64,000 nucleotides of DNA, from NCBI GenBank assembly GCA_040776905.1, contig JAXGZQ010000001.1, positions 1,054,001-1,118,000 on the forward strand. Direction: 5' to 3'. A program made the translations under genes and the position numbers. Below the pieces are notes generated by a model. The model saw nothing but the letters and a program-made list of their open reading frames with translations. It was not told where the DNA came from and searched no databases. Each line of letters starts with the position of its first letter. The stretch's first letter is position 1. Below are positions 1-8,696 of this stretch, piece after piece. Origin of the DNA: SLHU01 sp009929975 (GTDB lineage Bacteria > Bacillota > Clostridia > Saccharofermentanales > UBA5734).

Positions 1-917
1 TGCTGATGAACCTCCGCCATCTGCAGAACCTCAGTAAAGAAACCGGCCAGCGCGGCGAAAGCGCGTCCGCCGCATAAAGCGGCACCGACCAGAAGATAGT
101 GTCCGTCAAGATAGGGCCGCACTTCCAGCGGCGGCTGATCAAGCGGTTGTTCCGACCAGATGGAAACCTGGCTTCCGGTGCCATAATTCACCAGGATACT
201 GCCGGCGGCAGACTCAACCGTGCCGGCGAAGCTGGCCTGATTATCACCGATGGCGACGGCTACCGGAATGTTTCGGTATGTGCCGGCGAAAACTGGTTCA
301 GCGGTCACCTCCGGCAGCAGTTCAAGCGGAACATCCGCGTTCAGCAAATCCTGCCGCTTGAAATCTGATGTCAGCAGGTCCATCGCCCCGAGACTGGCCG
401 CCTGCGTGATATGGACCAGCGGGGCCGGCCGGCCACACAGTTTCATCACACAGTAATCCGCCACAGTGCAGATCGCGGCAGCGTTCTCCGGAATCCTGCC
501 CTGCCGCTGATGCGCATAAACAGTGGCTAGCCCGTAGCCCGGAGGAATGACCAGTCCGGTTTGATTCTCCAGACGCTGACTGTATGTCATGTCCGTCTGT
601 TCGGGCTGAGCGCCTGTCTGATCCTGCCACGTATACAGCGGACTGACCGCGTCACCATCCTGATTGAGATAGATCATGCCATGCATCTGCCCGGTCAGCC
701 CGATCGCCGTGATATCCGGATATTGCTCAATCAGCTGATCGCACCAGCTGATGATCTGGCTGACCATCAGTTCAGGGTCCTGTATGGCCTCATAGGGGCG
801 GTTGCTGTGAATGAAAGGGTACTCAGCCGTCCGGACCGCCAATGGATGAAATAGTTCGTCATCATAGACGGCAGCACACAACGATGTCGTTCCAAGATCG
901 ATTCCTATGACTGGCAT
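1..917 (-). CDS. FGGY-family carbohydrate kinase (partial, C-terminus outside window)
   Basis: Cytoplasmic ATP-dependent sugar kinase; the 305 codons present hold the actin-fold N-terminal domain and the start of the second. The protein opens MPVIGIDLGTTS, the FGGY phosphate-binding loop, followed by the LTGQMHGM segment that packs on the sugar site and, near the cut, NYGTGSQVS and LCGGRAFAALAGFF. Start is the ATG at 915-917. It is the last gene of a leftward operon with two esterases and a URO-D-family protein, so it probably phosphorylates a sugar released by them. The GTGSQVS form looks more like sedoheptulokinase-type members than classical xylulokinase, but the substrate cannot be told without the C-terminus. 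Confidence 0.9.
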   Translation of the reverse strand, partial: MPVIGIDLGTTSLCAAVYDDELFHPLAVRTAEYPFIHSNRPYEAIQDPELMVSQIISWCDQLIEQYPDITAIGLTGQMHGMIYLNQDGDAVSPLYTWQDQTGAQPEQTDMTYSQRLENQTGLVIPPGYGLATVYAHQRQGRIPENAAAICTVADYCVMKLCGRPAPLVHITQAASLGAMDLLTSDFKRQDLLNADVPLELLPEVTAEPVFAGTYRNIPVAVAIGDNQASFAGTVESAAGSILVNYGTGSQVSIWSEQPLDQPPLEVRPYLDGHYLLVGAALCGGRAFAALAGFFTEVLQMAEVHQ

Positions 918-960
918 GACGATACTCCTCTGTTTTTCTAGAATGATATGAATTCGTTGT

Positions 961-2019
961 TCAGCTCAGCCAACGCTTCAGCCACGGATAGGCCTTATCA
1001 CCGTGAATCTGGTGCTCGCCTTCGAAAAAATCGGACTCGATCCGGTCGGCGGCCTGATGCAGCGCGTACATCTGGCGGATCTGAAGCAGCGCTCTCTCAG
1101 CCGCCTGGATCGGGAAAATATCATCCTGGCGGCCATTCTCAATCAGGAGCGGGCGGGGCGCGATCAGGCTGATCAGATCCGGCAGTTCACAGTAGCCGAG
1201 CAGGCCCGGAATGTAGTTGTCAACACAATGGAACACCGACATGATGCTGTCTCTGAACGTATTGGCATATCCGCTGATGACCGCAGCTCTGATCCGCTCA
1301 TCGAGAGCCGCTGAAAACGCGGCAACGAGGCCGCCGCCGGAGATGCCCATGCAGCCGATCCTGTCTGTATTGACCCCGGGCAGCGACTGGAGGAAATCCA
1401 GATTACGCAGCGCCTGGAAAACGCGCAGACCCGGCATGGTCAGACCGAGCATCAGCAGGTAGGTCGAGATGGAATAGCAGGAGCTGTCCTCCGGCGATCC
1501 ATGCTTGTCCTCCTCGCGCCTGGCTGCACCGAAGCCGATAATTTCCGGTGCGGCAACAATAAATCCCTGACGAACCAGTGACAACGCGAAGTCCTTCTGG
1601 TAGTCCGGCTCTGTCTGACGGGGATTCCCTTCCGGATCAAGACCGATGATCGCCCGAACGCCATAGCCATGCCCGTGGCAGGCCAGGACGGCTGGCAGCG
1701 CTTCGGTCGCAGCGGCCGGTTCGGCCACTTGCACGCCGGGAATGAGCAGCCATGTCTGTGTCATCAGATGCGGCGCGATGGTCAGCTGATACAGTTCCCG
1801 CCTGAAGTCGCCGCAGTCCTCAGAGGACACTCTGACCGGATTCAGCGGTGTCTGTATTTGCTGCAGTGATGTGAGGCCAATGCTGTCCGCGACGGCTGTC
1901 TTCAGTCCGGATGACCAGACAGGCCAGTCACTCAGGTTGCCCGGCTGATTGGCGTAACGAGGCTGGTTATTGTCATAGAGTTGATTGAGAAAGCGGGTTG
2001 GATCGGTACTCATGTTCAT
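961..2019 (-). CDS. alpha/beta hydrolase, acetyl-esterase / dienelactone-hydrolase-like
   Basis: A 352-residue cytoplasmic alpha/beta hydrolase without signal peptide. The catalytic triad is readable: nucleophile serine in GISGGG (about residue 225), acid in GRQDDIFP (about 297) and histidine in GEHQIHG (about 336); a CHGHGYG oxyanion-hole segment lies upstream. This is the large abhydrolase family containing acetyl-xylan esterase-like enzymes acting on imported acylated sugars. An in-frame ATG two codons downstream could also serve as start. It sits 19 bases after the URO-D-family gene and 44 bases before the FGGY kinase, all in one leftward operon. The substrate is inferred only from context. 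Confidence 0.85.
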   Translation of the reverse strand: MNMSTDPTRFLNQLYDNNQPRYANQPGNLSDWPVWSSGLKTAVADSIGLTSLQQIQTPLNPVRVSSEDCGDFRRELYQLTIAPHLMTQTWLLIPGVQVAEPAAATEALPAVLACHGHGYGVRAIIGLDPEGNPRQTEPDYQKDFALSLVRQGFIVAAPEIIGFGAARREEDKHGSPEDSSCYSISTYLLMLGLTMPGLRVFQALRNLDFLQSLPGVNTDRIGCMGISGGGLVAAFSAALDERIRAAVISGYANTFRDSIMSVFHCVDNYIPGLLGYCELPDLISLIAPRPLLIENGRQDDIFPIQAAERALLQIRQMYALHQAADRIESDFFEGEHQIHGDKAYPWLKRWLS

Positions 2020-2037
2020 CTCCTCATCCCGGCGTGT

Positions 2038-3111
2038 TTACGCGTCGCGGCCTGACTCGCGCATCGCGGCTTTCAGGCAGTCAATGTAGTAGCGATAGGT
2101 CTCAAACAGCGTGGCCGGTGCGACTTGATGATCATTTCCCGGAATGAAGCCACCCTGGCGGATGACCGGCAGAATACGTTCAAATTCACGAGCAACCGCG
2201 TCACGGCCCTCGACCAGACACAATTTATTAAAGCCGCCGATCAGCTTGATCTGCGGGTAGTGTTGGCGCAGCTGGACAATATCAATGCCCGCGTTGACAT
2301 CAAGCGGCAGAAACCCGTCAATCCCCGCGGCGAGAAAATTGGGAATCAAGGTGGAAAAATCACCGTCGGTATCAACAAAGACATGGCGGACACCATATGC
2401 TTTCAGAACGGGAACCAGCTGCCGATAATACGAGCCGACAAATTCATCAAAGAACGCTGGTGAGATCATCGGCCCGTTTTTGCCGCTCAGATCCTCCATA
2501 ATATAGACCACATTGACGGGACAGAGCCGCAGGAGATCTTTCAGTCTTTCAATATACAATTCAAGTACGGTCTGATTGATCGCGTGCAGCAGGTCCGGTT
2601 GATCGTAAAACGCGTACAGGTGGGGTTCGATGCCGAGCAGTTCCCTGGGAATCCAGAAAAACCCTTCAAGATTCAGCCGCAGGGAAAAAGTCCCCTGATC
2701 GTGCCCGGTTGATAATCCGGAACAGGCCTGAAGCAAATCCTCCCGGCTGAAGCTGGTGTCCGGGGCAGAGCGGGAACGCTCGAGTAAAGCGAGCCAGTCA
2801 TGCTGATCACGGATCCGGGCCGGCTGTCTGCGGAACGGCAGAGTGAAACTGATTCGTCTCAGGGGATCGAAGCCCAGCCAGGACTCGTAGGTAAAGACAG
2901 GTTCTCCCCATGCGGTCTGTACATAAGGCTCAGGGGGGCCGCCGATGTCATGAACGGATGACAGCGGTCCGCCGATTTCCAGCGGCAGACCCTGTTGGAG
3001 AAAACGATCGATCGTCAGTGTCCAGGGCTGGAACGTTTCGAGGACCGGGCCACGGTCCACTGCCTTCCTGAACGACAGGGCCTGATCTTCCCGTTCTCTG
3101 GCATTCATCAC
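2038..3111 (-). CDS. uroporphyrinogen decarboxylase-family protein (probable methyltransferase-type)
   Basis: A 357-residue TIM-barrel protein of the URO-D superfamily. The C-terminal GGFIPGNDHQVAPA is the family's typical GGxIPxxDHxVxP block, and MEDLSGKNGPMISPAFFDEF and HVFVDTDGDFSTLIP are barrel strands typical of corrinoid-linked methyltransferase members rather than of haem HemE. It starts three bases after the stop of the CE7 esterase, so it is translationally coupled to it. No haem genes are nearby; the neighbours are sugar esterases and a sugar kinase. Inference: it may take methyl groups from O-methylated sugars or act on a sugar-derived substrate. The substrate is unknown. Confidence 0.8.
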   Translation of the reverse strand: MMNAREREDQALSFRKAVDRGPVLETFQPWTLTIDRFLQQGLPLEIGGPLSSVHDIGGPPEPYVQTAWGEPVFTYESWLGFDPLRRISFTLPFRRQPARIRDQHDWLALLERSRSAPDTSFSREDLLQACSGLSTGHDQGTFSLRLNLEGFFWIPRELLGIEPHLYAFYDQPDLLHAINQTVLELYIERLKDLLRLCPVNVVYIMEDLSGKNGPMISPAFFDEFVGSYYRQLVPVLKAYGVRHVFVDTDGDFSTLIPNFLAAGIDGFLPLDVNAGIDIVQLRQHYPQIKLIGGFNKLCLVEGRDAVAREFERILPVIRQGGFIPGNDHQVAPATLFETYRYYIDCLKAAMRESGRDA

Positions 3112-3114
3112 CGT

Positions 3115-4080
3115 TCAGCCTTTCAGTTCCATTAATTGACGCATCAGCAGATCATTGACATCCGGCAGCCCTTCATGGCCAAAGTCGGGATACAGGACAA
3201 TCTTCTTCATCGACTGTATCCTGTTGTAGACCGCGAACTGGGTTGACGGCGGACAGACATCATCCATCAACCCGGTCACGATGGTGACATCCGCCTTGAT
3301 GCGGTGCGCGAGATTCTGGATATCAATGTAGCTGAGGACATCAAAAAAGCGGTCTTCGTGTTCATGACGGGGATCAAAGCGGCGGAAATACTGGCGCAGA
3401 CCGTCATAAGCTTTGATATCCAAGTCCATGTCCCAGACACGTTTGTAATCAGACAGAAACGGGTAGACCGCGAGTGCCCGGCTGACTCTCGGTTCAAGCG
3501 CGGCACAGGCGATGGTCAGCCCACCGCCCTGCGAACCGCCGGTGGCCATCACACGGGCCGCGTCAACATCGTCCATCGCCAGCACAATTCCGGCCAGCTG
3601 CGCGGTGTCAGAGAAAACCGATCTGAAATACAATGATTCCGGTCCGTCCTCGAGGCCACGAACGATGTGCCCCATCAGGGTGTTGCCGCTCGATCCGCCC
3701 AGATCCTGGGATTTTCCTCCCTGGCCTCGGCAGTCAAGCGCCGCGACGATATATCCGGCCGCGACATGGGCCAGATGATCGCTCCAGTCGCCGCTGCTGG
3801 CCGAGTAGCCGTGGAATTTGAGCAATGCCGGTGCCGGCCGGGTCAGATTAAGCGGTTTGAGCAGCTTGGCGTAAACGCGGGAACCGCCCAGTCCGGTAAA
3901 TGTCAGATCATAACAGGCGGCAAAATCACAGTTGAAATCAGCGGCAGTGATGATGACATTCGCGTCGATGGCCTTCATGTCTGACAGCGCTTTATCCCAG
4001 TAGACATCAATGTCCCGTGGACAGGGACTGCTGCCTGTATAGTTTCTCAATTCCGTTAATGGCATATCCAGTACTGGCAT
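3115..4080 (-). CDS. acetyl xylan esterase / cephalosporin-C deacetylase (CE7-like)
   Basis: A 321-residue intracellular esterase. All three CE7 signatures are present: RGQGGK near residue 117, GGSQGGG near 182 with the nucleophile serine, and FGHE near 302 with the catalytic histidine; the acid is probably in TGLMDDVCPP. CE7 enzymes remove acetyl groups from short imported xylo-oligosaccharides and related compounds. There is no signal peptide, consistent with action after uptake. It is the first gene of the leftward operon that continues with the URO-D-family protein, the second esterase and the kinase. The start ATG at 4078-4080 fits the family N-terminus. Confidence 0.9.
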   Translation of the reverse strand: MPVLDMPLTELRNYTGSSPCPRDIDVYWDKALSDMKAIDANVIITAADFNCDFAACYDLTFTGLGGSRVYAKLLKPLNLTRPAPALLKFHGYSASSGDWSDHLAHVAAGYIVAALDCRGQGGKSQDLGGSSGNTLMGHIVRGLEDGPESLYFRSVFSDTAQLAGIVLAMDDVDAARVMATGGSQGGGLTIACAALEPRVSRALAVYPFLSDYKRVWDMDLDIKAYDGLRQYFRRFDPRHEHEDRFFDVLSYIDIQNLAHRIKADVTIVTGLMDDVCPPSTQFAVYNRIQSMKKIVLYPDFGHEGLPDVNDLLMRQLMELKG

Positions 4081-4241
4081 CGTTGAACCTCCGCTGCATG
4101 ATCTGTCTTTCGGATGGCTGATCTTCCTTCAGTTTTCCAGTTATGACCCGGTTTGTCAATGTCGTGAAGCATCGGTCGGACCCCGGCCGGAGCGGTTTGC
4201 GTTGTGCTGTTTTCTACATGGATCATCGGTCGATTCAATGT

Positions 4242-4247
4242 TATAAT
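4242..4247 (+). promoter_or_regulatory. candidate -10 box upstream of the SAM hydrolase / ECF operon
   Basis: The 269-base divergent gap 4081-4349 contains a TATAAT about 100 bases upstream of the SAM hydrolase start; the matching -35 position is poor (TGGATC). I looked for an S-box/SAM riboswitch or T-box in this gap and saw neither their conserved cores nor a rho-independent terminator. Confidence 0.35.
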
Positions 4248-4349
4248 AAACGCAAGTTGACACGTTTCGCCGGATTCATTGACCGATCGCACACTAGATC
4301 ATTGTTGCGGTTTTGATTCCCGGACAAACAGAACCAGGCAGGTGTCCAT

Positions 4350-5219
4350 ATGCCGGAAAATGAACGGAAAGCCCTTGTTTTTCAGTCTGATTTCGGAATC
4401 AGTGACGGCGCGGTTTCCGCGATGTACGGAGTTGCTTATTCGGTTGACCCGTTTCTTAAAATTTTCGACCTGACCCATGATATCCCGCAGTACAATGTCT
4501 GGGAAGCCTCCTACCGGCTGATTCAGACAGTACAGTTCTGGCCGGTTGGAACCGTTTTCGTCTCAGTCGTTGACCCCGGTGTCGGATCCACCCGGCGCAG
4601 TGTCGCGGTCGAAACTCAGACCGGGCAGATTATCGTAACCCCTGATAACGGGACCGTTACACATATCATCCGCATGCTGGGCGTCCGGCAGGCCCGTCTG
4701 ATCGTTGAGGCCGAAAGCCATTCACCTTTCGTTGAGCTGTCCTATACGTTCCACGGGCGCGATGTCTATGCCTATGTCGGAGCCCGTCTGGCCGCCGGTG
4801 TCAGCCGGCTGGATGAGATCGGTCCTGAATTGGATATCGATTCACTGGTCCAGCTCAATGTCGTCCCGGCTGAGCGGTCAGGCGACAGTGTAAGCGGTAC
4901 CATCGATGTCCTTGACGTCAGATTCGGCAGCCTCTGGACCAATATCCCGCTCGATCTGTTCAAGACACTGAATATCACCGTGGGCAATCGTGTCGAAGTC
5001 GACATTCAGCACGATACGCGCACAGTCTATAAGAATTTCCTCGTCTATGCCAAATCTTTCGCGGATGTGAATGTCGGTGAGTCTCTGGTTTATCTTAATT
5101 CCCTGAGCAATATGGCTGTCGCGATCAACCAGGGCTCCTTTGCTCAGGCCTACAATATCGGTACAGGCACAAACTGGCAGATCGCCATGCGTAAAGCACC
5201 ACGTCTTGTCTATGAATAG
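4350..5219 (+). CDS. SAM hydrolase (S-adenosyl-L-methionine hydroxide adenosyltransferase, DUF62)
   Basis: A 289-residue cytoplasmic enzyme of the chlorinase/fluorinase-related DUF62 family, which splits S-adenosylmethionine with water into adenosine and methionine. Family landmarks: FQSDFGISDG at residues 11-20, VDPGVGS, TPDNGT near residue 97 and FHGRDVYAYVGA near 133, where hydroxide-type members carry the Asp-Arg-His set. The smaller C-terminal domain ends with the NSLSNMAVAIN-type block. It leads an operon with an ECF transporter (S, double ATPase, T), a pairing that suggests handling of an adenosine- or methionine-related compound. The start has a weak Shine-Dalgarno (CAGGTG). Confidence 0.9.
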   Translation: MPENERKALVFQSDFGISDGAVSAMYGVAYSVDPFLKIFDLTHDIPQYNVWEASYRLIQTVQFWPVGTVFVSVVDPGVGSTRRSVAVETQTGQIIVTPDNGTVTHIIRMLGVRQARLIVEAESHSPFVELSYTFHGRDVYAYVGARLAAGVSRLDEIGPELDIDSLVQLNVVPAERSGDSVSGTIDVLDVRFGSLWTNIPLDLFKTLNITVGNRVEVDIQHDTRTVYKNFLVYAKSFADVNVGESLVYLNSLSNMAVAINQGSFAQAYNIGTGTNWQIAMRKAPRLVYE

Positions 5220-5303
5220 GCCCGGATGCGGGCCTTGCAAGTCAGTTGTTGACTCCGGCCGGATATCGCGCCGGAGTGAAGATAGAAAACAGGGAGGGTT
5301 ACG

Positions 5304-5861
5304 ATGAAAAGCAAAATCTTCAGTGTCCGCATGGTTGTCGCTACAGGAATCGGCGCCGCACTCTTTTTCGTGCTGATGCGCTTCGTCGCTGTTCCATCCG
5401 GGATTCCCAATACCACATTAAATCTGGCCTACGCCATCCTGGCATTATTTGCCGGCATCTTCGGGCCGCTGGCCGGACTTCTGATCGGCCTGATCGGCCA
5501 TGTTCTGACCGATCTGACCTGGGGTTATGGCATCTGGTGGAGCTGGGTCATCGCTTCCGCGGTCTTCGGCCTGATCGTCGGACTCTTCTTCAAACTGTAT
5601 CGAATTGAAGACGGTGAATTCGGCACAAAGCAGCTGATCATTTTCAATGTCGTACAGATCGCCGCCAACCTGATTGCCTGGGTGGGTATCGCGCCGACAC
5701 TGGATATCCTGATGTATAAGGAACCAGCCGAAAAAGTCTATCTGCAGGGGCTGGTCGCCGGTGGCCTGAATACTGCGGTTGTTCTGATTGTCGGTTCTCT
5801 GCTGGCTCTCGGCTATTCCAAGACACGTACCAAAGCCGGATCCCTGTCAGTGGATAAATGA
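5304..5861 (+). CDS. ECF transporter substrate-binding (S) component, UPF0397 family
   Basis: A 185-residue hydrophobic membrane protein with five to six predicted helices. It carries the S-component region in which NTTLNLAYAILALFAGIFGPLAGLLIG precedes DLTWGYGIWWSW (listed here as two adjacent segments), the arrangement typical of UPF0397 members. A clear ribosome site GGGAGG lies 7 bases before the ATG. Its stop overlaps the start of the ATPase gene by four bases. S components give substrate specificity to group I/II ECF complexes; for this family the ligand is not established to my knowledge, and the adjoining SAM hydrolase is the only hint. Confidence 0.88.
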   Translation: MKSKIFSVRMVVATGIGAALFFVLMRFVAVPSGIPNTTLNLAYAILALFAGIFGPLAGLLIGLIGHVLTDLTWGYGIWWSWVIASAVFGLIVGLFFKLYRIEDGEFGTKQLIIFNVVQIAANLIAWVGIAPTLDILMYKEPAEKVYLQGLVAGGLNTAVVLIVGSLLALGYSKTRTKAGSLSVDK

Positions 5862-7654
5862 CTCTGGGGAAAAACGGCCGTAACGATGAATACAGCCTGT
5901 TGTTTGAGGACTTCACCTTTCAATACCGCACGCAGCAGGAACCAACTCTGCGCGGCATCAACCTGAGGGTCAGGGCAGGCGAAAAAATACTCATTGTCGG
6001 TCCTTCAGGATCCGGGAAATCAACGCTGGCCAACTGCATCAACGGCCTGGTGCCCCATGCCTTCAAAGGGCAGTGCCGGGGTCGTTTCGAGTTGTGCGGT
6101 GAAGACGCCCTGACAAAAGATATCTTCGACATCTCCAAACTGGTTGGAACCGTCCTGCAGGACGCGGACAGCCAGTTTGTCGGTCTCAGTGCCGGCGAAG
6201 ATATCGCCTTCGCTCTGGAAAATGACGAAGTTGAGCAGGCGGAAATGACACGGCGGGTAAACGAGATCGCCGCCATGGTTGAAATCGGACACCAGCTGAA
6301 AAACGCGCCGCAGGACCTCTCGGGCGGACAGAAGCAGCGGGTATCGGTTGCCGGTGTTCTGGTGGATGATGTGGATATTCTCCTCTTTGATGAACCGCTG
6401 GCCAATCTGGATCCGCAGGCAGGCACGCTGGCCATCGACCTGATCGACCGGCTGCACCGCCAGACGGACAAGACAATCATTGTCATTGAACACCGGCTGG
6501 AAGATGTCCTCTTCCGCGGTGTCGACCGGATTGTTGTCATCAATGAGGGACGCATCATCGCCGACGCGCCGCCGGAGCAGATTCTGGCCGGTTCCCTGCT
6601 GCGCGAAATCGGTATCAGGGAGCCTCTTTATCTGACCGCCCTGCGCTATGCAGGGGTTGAGATCACATCAGCCCTTCAGCCGCAGCATGTTGATCAGCTG
6701 AGACTGGATGCCCCACTCCCTCAGGACGGGCAGGCAATGAACCCCTGTGAAACCACAGTGCCGCGGACCGCGCAGGCGAAACTGCAGGCCTGGGATATCA
6801 GTCTGCCGCCGGCCAGGCCGCAGACTGTCGGCCAGCCGCTGCTTCAGGTCGAGCATCTGCAGTTTTATTATCCGCAGGACCTGGCCCGTCGTACGGTCGT
6901 CAATGACATCTCCTTTCAGATTTTCCAGGGGGAGGCCGTCAGCCTGGTCGGCCGCAACGGCGCTGGAAAATCAACACTGGCCAAGCTGATCTGCGGCTTT
7001 GAAACACCACAGCAGGGACGGCTGGTTTTTGACGGCCAGGACATGGGCAGCGACTCCATCCGCGAGCGGGCTGAACGAATCGGCTATATCATGCAGAACC
7101 CGAACCAGATGATTTCTCTGCCGATGATTTTCGACGAGGCGGCACTGGGTCTGCGGGTCCGGGGTGTCGCTGACGGAGAAATCCGAGACAAGGTTGAAGA
7201 GACGCTGCGCATCTGCGGACTGTATCCTTATCGCAACTGGCCGGTCAGCGCGTTAAGTTTCGGACAGAAGAAACGCCTGACCATCGCCTCGATCCTGGTA
7301 CTCAGGCCGAAGATCCTGATTCTTGACGAACCGACTGCCGGGCAGGATTTTTACCACTATACCCGGATCATGGAGTTTCTGCTCCGGCTGAACCGTGAAA
7401 TGGGCCTGAGCCTGCTGATGATCACGCATGATATGCATCTGATGCTTGAATATACGACCAGGGCCATTGTTATCTCTGACGCCATCAAACTGGCGGACGA
7501 CACACCGGCCAATGTCCTGACAGATGACCACCTGATTGAGGCGGCCAGCTTGAAACGTACCTCACTGTATGATCTGGCGGTGCGCTGCGGCCTGGATGAT
7601 CCAAGGGGTTTCGTTCAGCGCTTCATCTACTATGATCGGCAGGTGCGCGCATGA
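5858..7654 (+). CDS. ECF transporter ATPase, fused double nucleotide-binding domain (EcfA1-A2-like)
   Basis: A 598-residue protein with two ABC ATPase domains in tandem. Domain 1 has Walker A GPSGSGKST near residue 47, signature LSGGQKQR near 154 and Walker B LLFDEP near 175. Domain 2 has Walker A GRNGAGKST near 364, a variant signature LSFGQKKR near 466 and LILDEP near 486. A roughly 60-residue linker rich in Pro and Gln joins them. It energises the S component before it and the T component after it; start and stop both overlap neighbours by four bases, indicating translational coupling. The Phe in place of the second Gly of signature 2 is seen in some ECF ATPases. Confidence 0.93.
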   Translation: MTLGKNGRNDEYSLLFEDFTFQYRTQQEPTLRGINLRVRAGEKILIVGPSGSGKSTLANCINGLVPHAFKGQCRGRFELCGEDALTKDIFDISKLVGTVLQDADSQFVGLSAGEDIAFALENDEVEQAEMTRRVNEIAAMVEIGHQLKNAPQDLSGGQKQRVSVAGVLVDDVDILLFDEPLANLDPQAGTLAIDLIDRLHRQTDKTIIVIEHRLEDVLFRGVDRIVVINEGRIIADAPPEQILAGSLLREIGIREPLYLTALRYAGVEITSALQPQHVDQLRLDAPLPQDGQAMNPCETTVPRTAQAKLQAWDISLPPARPQTVGQPLLQVEHLQFYYPQDLARRTVVNDISFQIFQGEAVSLVGRNGAGKSTLAKLICGFETPQQGRLVFDGQDMGSDSIRERAERIGYIMQNPNQMISLPMIFDEAALGLRVRGVADGEIRDKVEETLRICGLYPYRNWPVSALSFGQKKRLTIASILVLRPKILILDEPTAGQDFYHYTRIMEFLLRLNREMGLSLLMITHDMHLMLEYTTRAIVISDAIKLADDTPANVLTDDHLIEAASLKRTSLYDLAVRCGLDDPRGFVQRFIYYDRQVRA

Positions 7655-8481
7655 GCCAGATGATGCTGTCCTATATCGATCGTCCCTCGCCGGTCCATCG
7701 CCTGAGCGGCGCGACCAAATTCATCATATTCTTTCTCTGGGCGATTCTGGCCATGACCACTTTCGACGCGAGAATCCTGCTGGTCATGTCGCTGTTCGGC
7801 ATCACGGCGTTTATTATCTCCGGTACGAAGATCGCGGAGGTCTCCTTCATCTTCAAACTGCTGCTGGTCTTCATGGCCATCAATCTGCTCGGGATCTATG
7901 CATTCGCACCGGAACAGGGTGTGGAAATTTACGGGTCGCGCCATGTCATCTGGGACGGGATCGGCCGCTATACCCTGACCTGGGAGCAGCTTTATTATGA
8001 GACCAATGTCTTCCTCAAATACGTGGTGGTCGTCCCGGTTGCCATCCTGCTGATGGTCACCACCCATCCCAGTGAGTTCGCGTCGTCGCTGAACCGGATC
8101 GGCGTCAATTACTCCATCGCCTACGCGATCAGCCTGACCCTGCGCTATATTCCGGATGTCCAGCGGGATTATCAGGATATTTCCAGAGCACAGCAGGCGC
8201 GGGGCATCGAATTGTCAAAAAAAGTGTCTCTGTATAAACGCTTGAAGGGCGCTGTCGCGATCCTGATGCCGCTGATCTTTTCCTCTCTGGAACGGATTGA
8301 TACGATCAGCCACGCGATGGAGCTGCGCAGTTTCGGTAAGAAAAAGCGTCGGACATGGTATTCCGGCAAGCCGTTCACCCGCAGGGATGCGGTCGTTCTG
8401 GTCGTGACGCTGCTTCTGTTCGCGCTGGGACTGCATCTCACATTTCGCAGCGGGACACGCTTCCACAATCCGTTTACCTGA
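7651..8481 (+). CDS. ECF transporter transmembrane (T) component, EcfT/CbiQ family
   Basis: A 276-residue integral membrane protein that couples the ATPases to the S component. Features are several hydrophobic helices, then the cytoplasmic coupling region RDYQDISRAQQARGIE, where the A-R-G of ARG is the hallmark coupling-helix motif, and a second related short motif SHAMELRSFG. The extreme C-terminus has one more helix. It is the last gene of the SAM hydrolase/ECF operon; no clear hairpin terminator follows it before the next promoter at 8578. Confidence 0.92.
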   Translation: MSQMMLSYIDRPSPVHRLSGATKFIIFFLWAILAMTTFDARILLVMSLFGITAFIISGTKIAEVSFIFKLLLVFMAINLLGIYAFAPEQGVEIYGSRHVIWDGIGRYTLTWEQLYYETNVFLKYVVVVPVAILLMVTTHPSEFASSLNRIGVNYSIAYAISLTLRYIPDVQRDYQDISRAQQARGIELSKKVSLYKRLKGAVAILMPLIFSSLERIDTISHAMELRSFGKKKRRTWYSGKPFTRRDAVVLVVTLLLFALGLHLTFRSGTRFHNPFT

Positions 8482-8577
8482 CATCCGGAAAAAAGACGAT
8501 GGACAGTTGATCATGTATCAATTCGTTCATAATTCATATTGATATACGGGAGGTTTCCTGCAGCTGCAAGTCAAACA

Positions 8578-8606
8578 TTGACATCTTTCATTGTACTTCG
8601 TATAAT
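8578..8606 (+). promoter_or_regulatory. consensus sigma-A promoter of the liv operon
   Basis: TTGACA (8578-8583), 17-base spacer, TATAAT (8601-8606): a perfect match to the vegetative sigma factor consensus. It stands about 90 bases upstream of the binding-protein start. The remaining part of the 215-base gap 8482-8696 shows nothing else I recognise beyond an AGGAGG-type ribosome site before 8697. Confidence 0.8.
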
Positions 8607-8696
8607 TCGCTCTCATCAGGGCCTTCTTCTCATCTTCACACTTGACGAAATAAGGCCCGAACGGCACCCGACCACATATACAGGAGGTAACAACCT

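Noticed and set aside
4081..4349. Possible SAM or T-box riboswitch before the SAM hydrolase
   Set aside because: Looked for conserved core sequences and terminator; none seen.
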